A DNA stretch of 64,000 nucleotides from Saccharomonospora amisosensis (GTDB taxonomy: Bacteria > Actinomycetota > Actinomycetes > Mycobacteriales > Pseudonocardiaceae): assembly GCF_011761185.1 (NCBI RefSeq), contig NZ_JAAOYM010000001.1, positions 1,984,001 to 2,048,000 on the forward strand, given 5' to 3'. Positions 55,545 to 64,000 of this stretch are shown here, one piece after another. The notes below the pieces were generated by a model. It was not told the origin of the DNA. It did no database searches and worked only from the letters and a program-made list of their open reading frames with translations. Made by a program: the position numbers and the translations under genes. Position 1 is the first letter of the stretch, and every line of letters begins with the position of its first letter.

Positions 55545-55781
55545 ATGGCGGACGAACGGCCGCGCCAGATCCTCGCCGCGCTGGGCGGCGTGGACAACAT
55601 CGTCGACATCGAGGGCTGCGTCACCAGGTTGCGCTGCGAACTGCGGGACGGCTCCGCGGTGGACGAGGCCGCGCTCAGGCGGACGGGCGCGCACGGTGTC
55701 GTGCGAATGGGCGGCGTCGTGCAGGTGATCGTGGGGCCCGAGGCGGACACGATCGCGGGCGACATCCAGGACCTGCTGTGA
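55545..55781 (+). CDS. PTS EIIB component, glucose/GlcNAc family
   Basis: The 78-residue protein has the phosphocysteine C25 in DIEGCVTRLRCEL and the family end MGGVVQVIVGPEADTIAGDIQ. It takes phosphate from EIIA and passes it to sugar bound by EIIC. GAGGAG precedes the ATG. It overlaps the EIIA gene (GTGA). Confidence 0.93.
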   Translation: MADERPRQILAALGGVDNIVDIEGCVTRLRCELRDGSAVDEAALRRTGAHGVVRMGGVVQVIVGPEADTIAGDIQDLL

Positions 55782-56242
55782 AGCTGCGAGTCGGCAGCCC
55801 CGTGGCTGGCCGCACGGCGACGCTGGCGCGGGTGCCGGACCCGGTGTTCGCGCGGGCCCTCGTGGGGCCGGGTCTGGCGGTGTGGCCGGAGGACGGCCCC
55901 GCGGATGCCGTGGCGCCGATCGACGGCACCGTCGCCACGCTGCACCCGCACGCGTTCGTGGTGGCGGCGGACGACGGCCGTGCCGTCCTGGTCCACCTGG
56001 GCATCGACACCGTCGAACGACACGGCGAGGGCTTCACCTCACACGTGGTGCGCGGCGAGTCGGTACGGGCCGGCCAGCCGGTTCTCGGCTGGCATCCGGC
56101 GGCGGTGCGGCAGGCGGGTTACTCACCCGTGGTGCCGGTGATCGCGCTCGACGCCACGACGGCGGCCCTGGCCATACCGCCGGAGGGCGCGACGGTCGGC
56201 GTCGGGCAGGAACTGTTCGTCTGGTCGCCCCGACAGGCCTGA
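55778..56242 (+). CDS. crr: PTS EIIA component (Crr-like)
   Basis: The 154-residue protein has SPVAGRTATLARVPDPVFA, DGTVATLHPHAF (H58) and VLVHLGIDTVERHGEGF (H73). The 15-residue spacing between the two His matches the EIIA-glucose active site, where the second is phosphorylated by HPr. The GTG overlaps EIIB. The order and split match a complete permease with the divergent EIIC gene; EI and HPr are elsewhere. Confidence 0.92.
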   Translation: MKLRVGSPVAGRTATLARVPDPVFARALVGPGLAVWPEDGPADAVAPIDGTVATLHPHAFVVAADDGRAVLVHLGIDTVERHGEGFTSHVVRGESVRAGQPVLGWHPAAVRQAGYSPVVPVIALDATTAALAIPPEGATVGVGQELFVWSPRQA

Positions 56243-56259
56243 CAGCGCTTTCAGCGCTG
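56243..56259. terminator. Small hairpin between EIIA and Rieske genes
   Basis: CAGCGC (56243-56248) and GCGCTG (56254-56259) flank TTTCA right after the EIIA stop, between convergent genes. The stem is short and has no T-run, so termination is only probable. Confidence 0.35.
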
Positions 56260-56291
56260 ACAGCCGGGTCCCGTCGCCGACCGTCGCCGCC

Positions 56292-56753
56292 TCAGGCCGT
56301 GACGATCCGGCCGTTGTCGACGCGCACGTTGATCTCGGGTAGCGGCTGGTCGGCGGGACCTCGCCGCACCTCGCCGGTGAACGCGTCGAACACAGAGCCG
56401 TGGCACGGGCAGCGCAACTCGGCCCCCTGCGGGTCGACCTTGCAGCCCTGGTGCGTGCAGATGGCGCTGAACGCGGCCACCTCGTTCGCCGAAGGCCGGG
56501 ACACGACCGCGTCCTGACCGTCGGGGGTGGTCACGGCTGTGGCGCCGCCTACGGGGACGTCGGACAGCGAGGTGAGGTTCTGCCCCGGTTGCCCGCCGGC
56601 TGTGGGCTGCTGCTCACCGCCTCCCGAGGTAGGCCCGCCCTGCTCACCTCCGCAGGCGGCGAGGGCGGCCCCGCCGACCGCGGCGGTGGCCACGGCGGCT
56701 CCGGTCGTCAGGACGGTGCGGCGGCTGGTTGAGTGCCGAGATCGCTCAGTCAT
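56292..56753 (-). CDS. Rieske [2Fe-2S] lipoprotein with Tat-type signal
   Basis: The 153-residue protein has twin Arg (TSRRTVLTTGAAVATAAVGGAALAAC) with a lipobox ending in Cys about residue 34, a Gly/Gln linker and a Rieske domain. The cluster ligands are CTHQGC and CPCHGS. It would be exported folded and lipid-anchored, for electron transfer. It is divergent from a membrane protein-sigma-anti-sigma operon, suggesting membership of that regulon. Confidence 0.9.
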   Translation of the reverse strand: MTERSRHSTSRRTVLTTGAAVATAAVGGAALAACGGEQGGPTSGGGEQQPTAGGQPGQNLTSLSDVPVGGATAVTTPDGQDAVVSRPSANEVAAFSAICTHQGCKVDPQGAELRCPCHGSVFDAFTGEVRRGPADQPLPEINVRVDNGRIVTA

Positions 56754-56932
56754 ATGCCTACATACGACAACGACACGCGTTCGGTTCAGTTTCTCGTGGG
56801 ATCGAACCCCGCGGTGGGGTGCACCGTGTTATCGGTAGGGGTTGTCGTAGGGAACGCGAAAGGCGACGCGGATGCCGGAGGCTGCCCGCCGACGGCGGGC
56901 ACCATGACAGCGACGGCGAGTCGGGAGTGGCG

Positions 56933-57319
56933 ATGGTCGGCTGGGTGTTGCGGGTACTGGTGGCGGCGGGACTGCTCGGCTCGGCGTGGGTGCACCTCGT
57001 GGTGTGGCTCGACTGGGCGTCCGAAACCGCTGTGGTCGGAGAGTTGTTCCTGGTCAACGTCGTGGCAGGGGTGGTCATCGCCGCCGCCGTGCTGCTGTGG
57101 CGGCACTGGCTGCCCGCGCTTGCCGCCGTGGGTTTCGGCGCGGCGACGTTGCTGGCGTACGTGCTGTCGTTGACCGTGGGCCTGTTCGGCGTCCAGGAAC
57201 AGTTCGCCACGCAGGAGGAGCTGTGGGCACTGCTGGCCGAGGCGGGCTGCGTGGTGTTCGGGCTGGCACTGCTGTTCGTCACCGGTCGGCAGAACTCGAC
57301 CCGAGGCGACGTGGCGTGA
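56933..57319 (+). CDS. Four-TM membrane protein
   Basis: The 128-residue product is almost entirely hydrophobic, with four helices (LRVLVAAGLLGSAWVHLVVWL, LFLVNVVAGVVIAAAVLLW, LPALAAVGFGAATLLAYVLSLTV, LWALLAEAGCVVFGLALLFV). No family is recognised. ATG 56933 follows GGGAG. The stop overlaps the sigma factor (GTGA), so it is the first gene of the sigma operon. Confidence 0.7.
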   Translation: MVGWVLRVLVAAGLLGSAWVHLVVWLDWASETAVVGELFLVNVVAGVVIAAAVLLWRHWLPALAAVGFGAATLLAYVLSLTVGLFGVQEQFATQEELWALLAEAGCVVFGLALLFVTGRQNSTRGDVA

Positions 57320-57828
57320 ACGAAGCGGCCGAAGCGCGGTTGATGCGTGCACTGCACGACGAGCACGCGGCGGCGCTGTGGTCCTTCGCGCTGCACCTGA
57401 CCGACGGCGACCGCACCCGCGCGGAGGACATCGTGCAGGAGACGTTGCTGCGCGCGTGGCGCCACTCGCGGGTGCTCGACCAGTCCCAGCGGTCGGCGCG
57501 GTCGTGGCTGTTCACGGTGGCGCGGCGCATCGCCATCGACGGCTGGCGCTCGGCGGCGGCCCGCTCCGAGGTCGCCACCGACGTTCCGCCGGAGTCCGCC
57601 GTACCCGACGACACCGAGCGAGCCGTGCAGGGCTGGATCGTGGCCGACGCGCTGGGCGAGCTGTCCCCACGGCACCGCGAGGTGCTGCTGCTGTGCTTCT
57701 TCCAGGGACTGTCGGTGGCCGACGCCGCGGCACGGCTCGGCGTCGCCGAGGGCACCGTCAAATCCCGCACCCACTACGCCCTGCGCGCGCTGCGGCTCGT
57801 GCTCGAGGAGAAGGGGGTGACGAGGTGA
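57316..57828 (+). CDS. ECF sigma factor (SigL-like)
   Basis: The 170-residue protein has region 2 (LWSFALHLTDGDRTRAEDIVQETLLRAWRH) and region 4 (LSPRHREVLLLCFFQGLSVADAAARLGVAEGTVKSRTHYALRALR). Sigma is held by the zinc-type anti-sigma factor encoded next (GTGA overlap). The pair resembles SigL-RslA of mycobacteria. The target promoters are not identified. Confidence 0.92.
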   Translation: MNEAAEARLMRALHDEHAAALWSFALHLTDGDRTRAEDIVQETLLRAWRHSRVLDQSQRSARSWLFTVARRIAIDGWRSAAARSEVATDVPPESAVPDDTERAVQGWIVADALGELSPRHREVLLLCFFQGLSVADAAARLGVAEGTVKSRTHYALRALRLVLEEKGVTR

Positions 57829-58484
57829 GCCCAACCCCCGACGGCCACGTCGATCCGTTCACCACGTTCGACGGGGCCTACGTACTCGGTGCGCTGACCC
57901 CGGGGGAGCGAGCCGAGTTCGAGGAACACCTGCGGCACTGCGAGGAGTGCGCCCGCTCGGTCCGTGAGCTTGCCGGACTGCCCGGTCTGCTGGCGCAGGT
58001 CGAATCGCCTGCAAGGCTGGAGACGCACCCGCCGCCCGAGTTGTTGCCCGGTCTGCTGGCGAAGGTGCGCGGGCAGCGAAGGCGCCGGGTCGTCGGCGGT
58101 GTCGCGGCCCTCGCGGTTGCTCTCGCCGCCTGCATCGCCCTGCTGCTCACAGCGCTGCCAGGTGGCGAGTCCCCGGGGCCCGCAGCCACCGCCATGACAC
58201 CGCTTGGCGCGTATCCGGTGCAGGCGAGCGTGCGGCTCACCGAGGTCGACTGGGGCACCCGGGTGGAAATGTCGTGCAGCTACGAAGGCGGCAAGGGCGG
58301 GGACTACGTGCTCGTCGCCGTGCGGCCCGACGGTACGGCCACCCGGTTGGCCAGCTGGTACGCGGTGCCGGACAACACCGCCGAACTGAACATCGGGACC
58401 CCGCTCACCCGCGCGGAGATCGCCGCGCTGGAGGTGCGCGTGCCCCAGGGCCCGGTGCTGCTGCGGCTACCAGTGTCAGGCTGA
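57825..58484 (+). CDS. Zinc-type anti-sigma factor (RslA-like)
   Basis: The 219-residue protein has the cytosolic ZAS domain with H35-x3-C39-x2-C42 (HLRHCEECARSV), one TM helix (about 87-108) and an extracytoplasmic domain (about 120-219) with SCSYEGGKGGDYVLVAVRPDG. It would release the sigma factor after redox or envelope stress. 21-bp repeat array D begins 8 nt after the stop. Confidence 0.9.
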   Translation: MSPTPDGHVDPFTTFDGAYVLGALTPGERAEFEEHLRHCEECARSVRELAGLPGLLAQVESPARLETHPPPELLPGLLAKVRGQRRRRVVGGVAALAVALAACIALLLTALPGGESPGPAATAMTPLGAYPVQASVRLTEVDWGTRVEMSCSYEGGKGGDYVLVAVRPDGTATRLASWYAVPDNTAELNIGTPLTRAEIAALEVRVPQGPVLLRLPVSG

Positions 58485-58492
58485 CCCGCTGC

Positions 58493-58555
58493 CCGCGAGT
58501 CCCCCGTTCCTGCCCGCGAGTTCCGCGTTCCTGCCCGCGAGTTCCGCGTCGCCGT
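58493..58555. repeat. Array D of the 21-bp repeat family (three units)
   Basis: Units 58493-58513, 58514-58534 and 58535-58555 begin CCGCGAGT and, in the second, continue TCCGCGTTCCTGC. The array lies in the gap between the anti-sigma and prepilin peptidase genes. The remaining 120 bp hold no gene. Confidence 0.88.
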
Positions 58556-58675
58556 CAGGCACGGACGCCGTGCCGTAACCCGTGCCCGGTTCGCGGTAGC
58601 GACGAGCTGCGAAACCCGCACGAGTGAAATACCTGAGCCCGGCGCCACGAGCGGAACTCTCGTACCACGGTTTCC

Positions 58676-59368
58676 TTGCCAGCCGACTCGTTCGCGCCGC
58701 AGGCTGAATCGGTGTTCTGGGGACTGATCTTCGCCGTCACCGGCTTCGCCATCGGCTGGGCCGCGAGCCGGGTGCTGTGCCACGCGCCGCGCCCGGCCGC
58801 CGTGCCGGTCCGCTGGTGCGCTGCCGGGACGGCGTCGCTCTGGGCCGCGGTGGCCTGGCGCTGGACGGCAGGCGGCCTGCCCGCGTGGTGGCTGCCCGTG
58901 CCGCTCGTCGTCACAGCGCTGAGCGTGCCGCTGGCCGTGGCCGACCTCGGTCATCGCCGCCTGCCCGACGCCCTCACCGTGCCCGCGTACCCCCTCGCGG
59001 CGCTGGCGCTGGGTATCGCGGCGGTGGCCGGGCCCGGTGGCGCACTGTTCGCGCGGGCGGTGCTCGCGGCCGTGCTGTTCGCCGGTGTCCACGCTCTGGT
59101 ACACGCCGTCGCGCCGACCGCGCTGGGAGCGGGTGACGTGAAGCTGTCGGGCAGCCTCGGTGCGGTTGTCGGCGCGACGGGATGGCAGGCCCTTGTGGTC
59201 ACCGCGAGCACGGCCGCGGTGACCACACTGGGTCTGGCCGCGACGGCAGCGGCGCTGCGCGTTCGCCGCTGGCGTGACGGGGTACCGCACGGTCCCGGCC
59301 TGCTCATGGCGGCCTGTCTGGTCACGTTGTTCCCCGGCGCGGGCTCGGAGGTGCACATGGGTAGCTGA
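58676..59368 (+). CDS. Prepilin peptidase (A24 family)
   Basis: The 230-residue membrane aspartyl protease has VADLGHRRLPDALT and GAGDVKLSGSLG, which carry the two catalytic aspartates. About seven TM helices are visible. The N-terminal Cys-rich methylase domain is absent, as in TadV-like and mycobacterial forms. It would process Flp/type IV-like prepilins or competence pseudopilins. TTG start 58676 is uncertain. It restarts the conserved order toward aroC. Confidence 0.85.
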   Translation: MPADSFAPQAESVFWGLIFAVTGFAIGWAASRVLCHAPRPAAVPVRWCAAGTASLWAAVAWRWTAGGLPAWWLPVPLVVTALSVPLAVADLGHRRLPDALTVPAYPLAALALGIAAVAGPGGALFARAVLAAVLFAGVHALVHAVAPTALGAGDVKLSGSLGAVVGATGWQALVVTASTAAVTTLGLAATAAALRVRRWRDGVPHGPGLLMAACLVTLFPGAGSEVHMGS

Positions 59369-59402
59369 ATGAGCGCGTGTGGGCTCGTGACAGGATCGTC
59401 GG

Positions 59403-60596
<1,194 letters not shown>

Positions 60597-60652
60597 CCGG
60601 CCGCGGACCATCCGGTGCGCGGCACACCGGCGCGGAAGGCTACCGTGAGCGC

Positions 60653-61221
60653 ATGACCGCTCGTGGCCCGATCGTCGTCGTCGGCCCGCCCGGCTCCGGA
60701 AAGAGCACGGTAGGCCCATTGCTGGCGAACCGACTGGGTAAGCCCTACCACGACGCCGATGCAGAACTGGAGGCGAGCACCGGCCGGCGCATCGCCGACA
60801 TTTTCGCCACCGACGGCGAGGAGGTCTTCCGCGCGATAGAGGAGGAAGTCGTAGCCGAAGGCCTCGCTCGCGACGACGGCGTCTACGCGCTCGGTGGCGG
60901 GGCCGTGCTTTCCGAGCGAACTAGAAAACGTCTCCTCGGGCACATCGTGGTGTTCCTCAACGTCGGTATGGCCGAGGGTGTGCGACGCACCGGCATGTCG
61001 ACAGCACGACCGCTGCTCGCCGGAATCAACCCCCGTGCGACGTACAAGGCCTTGCTGGAGGCCCGGCTGCCGGTCTACCGCGCGGTCGCCACGGTGGAGG
61101 TCGACACCGACGACCGAAGCCCTGACGAGGTCGCCGACCAGGTCGTCGAGCGGCTGCGCGAGGGCGGTGTGCCAGAATCGGCGCCCGGCAACAACACAAC
61201 AGAACACTCCACAAAGGAGCG

Positions 61222-61225
<4 letters not shown>
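60653..61225 (+). CDS. aroK: Shikimate kinase
   Basis: The 190-residue NMP-kinase-fold enzyme has the P-loop GPPGSGKST (11-19), shikimate-binding D/R residues (YHDADAELEASTGRRIADIF, FRAIEEE), the GGGAVL loop and a lid Arg (RPLL). GGAAGG lies 13 bp upstream of the ATG, a little far. The stop overlaps the lipoprotein gene (ATGA). Confidence 0.95.
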
Positions 61226-63199
<1,974 letters not shown>

Positions 63200-63229
63200 G
63201 GCCGCGGTCGTACCGCTTCGGACAGCCGT

Positions 63230-63259
63230 GTCCTGGTGGGAGACCCCGCCGGACAGGAC
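63230..63259 (+). terminator. Hairpin downstream of aroQ
   Basis: GTCCT (63230-63234) pairs with AGGAC (63255-63259), and GGTGGG (63235-63240) with CCCGCC (63245-63250), leaving a short bulge. It is 30 bp after the aroQ stop, the end of the aro operon. No T-run follows. Confidence 0.45.
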
Positions 63260-63293
63260 CTCAGGCATACACCTGTTCGGGTGAGCGGCCACG

Positions 63294-63299
63294 TAAACT
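63294..63299 (+). promoter_or_regulatory. Probable -10 of the propeller lipoprotein gene
   Basis: TAAACT lies 66 bp upstream of the ATG at 63365, in the gap after the aro operon. Confidence 0.35.
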
Positions 63300-63364
63300 G
63301 AGCGGGTCGTCGGCCGGGCGTGGGTTCCCGGCTCCGGGGGATGGTTGGAGGTCTCGGCGTCACC

Positions 63365-64000
63365 ATGCGCACTCGCCGCGGTCGGGGGCCGCTCACGGCC
63401 ACGGCGCTCGCCATGGCCGCCACCGCGGTGCTCGGTGCTTGCACGGCCACCAGCGCCCGCCCGCAGGCTGGGGGCAGTGAGCCTGCGATCGGCGGTGGCA
63501 AGGAGCGGACAGCTTCCACCGTGGAGCAGCGCACCCTGCTGTCCAGTTCCGAGCGGTCCAGCAAGGGTGTCGTAGCCCGCGGCGGTGCCGACTCGGTCTA
63601 CAACTACGGCCCCACGGTGATGGTGGACGGTGAGCGCACCCGGATGTGGTGGTGCAGCCAGTACGGCAGCGCCAAGCCGGCCGGCGACGACATCCTGTAC
63701 GCCGAGGCCAGCTCACCCGACGGACCGTTCACCGGGCCCGGCGGCGCGCAGCCGCCCGCGGTGCTGTCGGGCAACCGCGGCCGGTTCGACGGCGTGCACA
63801 CTTGCGACCCGTCCGTGCTGCGGGTCGACGGCACCTACTACATGTACTACACCGGCGCGGCGGGCGACCACGCGCTCGGCAACGCGATCGGGCTGGCGAC
63901 CAGCACCGACGGGCTGCACTGGATACGGCCCACCGGCGAACCGATCGTGCGTCCCGCGGGCGACACCCGCCGGGACAATACCTATGGCGCGGGGCAACCC
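63365..64000 (+). CDS. Secreted lipoprotein with five-bladed propeller (GH43/32-like), 3' truncated
   Basis: The first 212 codons are visible. A lipoprotein signal (LTATALAMAATAVLGAC, Cys26) is followed by repeats typical of five-bladed glycoside hydrolases or lectin-like relatives. These are YNYGPTVMVDGERTRMWWCSQYG, THTCDPSVLRVDGTYYMYYTGA and NAIGLATSTDGLHW. GGTTGGAGG lies about 14 bp before the ATG. The gene lies just after aroQ but has its own -10. The end lies outside the window, so activity cannot be judged. Confidence 0.75.
   Translation, partial: MRTRRGRGPLTATALAMAATAVLGACTATSARPQAGGSEPAIGGGKERTASTVEQRTLLSSSERSSKGVVARGGADSVYNYGPTVMVDGERTRMWWCSQYGSAKPAGDDILYAEASSPDGPFTGPGGAQPPAVLSGNRGRFDGVHTCDPSVLRVDGTYYMYYTGAAGDHALGNAIGLATSTDGLHWIRPTGEPIVRPAGDTRRDNTYGAGQP

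Noticed and set aside
53036-56023. 995-residue open frame on the minus strand
   Set aside because: Only the last 220 residues (phosphoribosyltransferase) have coding character. The upstream part is an out-of-frame reading of the EIIC gene and its promoter region, and a ribosome-binding site supports the start at 53698.
63200-63364. Riboswitch (c-di-AMP type) before the propeller lipoprotein
   Set aside because: Two hairpins are present but the conserved core sequences of known classes are not seen.

Overview
The window is high-GC actinobacterial DNA with many GTG starts and 4-bp ATGA/GTGA gene overlaps. An SsgB-type sporulation protein, the phosphatidylinositol-mannoside genes (PgsA, PatA-like acyltransferase, PimA), a RelA/SpoT homologue and a GlcNAc-type PTS point to a mycelial or spore-forming actinomycete, most likely Pseudonocardiaceae (Saccharomonospora, Prauserella or Amycolatopsis type). 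This placement is inferred from gene content and order. No database was searched. The order thrS-HIT-pgsA-acyltransferase-pimA ... pdxS/pdxT-yebC-ruvCAB-yajC-secDF-apt-rel ... aspS ... rarA-alaS-ruvX-mltG-aroE ... prepilin peptidase-aroCKBQ follows the order I recall from mycobacteria.

Bases 1-2602 are the right end of an integrated element: the C-terminus of a phage/plasmid primase-helicase, a block of AAACCCGG/CCGGGTTT repeats, an excisionase-like HTH protein and a tyrosine integrase facing the 3' end of tRNA-Val(GAC). A tRNA cluster (Val-Cys-Gly), ssgB and a second tRNA-Val(CAC) follow. Next is a decayed polyprenyl-phosphate sugar transferase with internal deletions and a frameshift.

Bases 5.6-31 kb hold the conserved core: thrS-HIT, a YceI/MarR divergent pair with three matching operators, the PIM operon ending in a LemA-Nudix fusion with a degenerate Nudix box, EF-G2, pdxS and pdxT split by an XRE-cupin regulator and azlCD, LexA-boxed ruvCAB, yajC, secDF, apt and rel. 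Bases 31-36.9 kb are more variable: aminotransferase IV, cyclophilin, small membrane proteins, YibE/F and a radical SAM protein under a perfect LexA box. Bases 37-49.3 kb carry aspS, a phosphotransferase, an SGNH hydrolase, rarA and the alaS-ruvX-mltG-aroE operon.

Between aroE and the prepilin peptidase lies about 9.3 kb of accessory genes: an exonuclease/phosphatase-fold protein, 2-hydroxyacid dehydrogenase, serine hydrolase, alpha/beta hydrolase plus phosphoribosyltransferase, a split GlcNAc/glucose PTS with a DasR-type site, and a Rieske lipoprotein opposite a SigL/RslA-like sigma/anti-sigma pair. The window ends with aroC-aroK-lipoprotein-aroB-aroQ and the start of a secreted five-bladed-propeller lipoprotein.

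The most unusual non-coding signal is a family of 21-bp tandem repeats at four places (5509-5613, 17326-17400, 40143-40226, 58493-58555). Each array begins within 1-8 nt of a stop codon. I do not recognise it as a described element.
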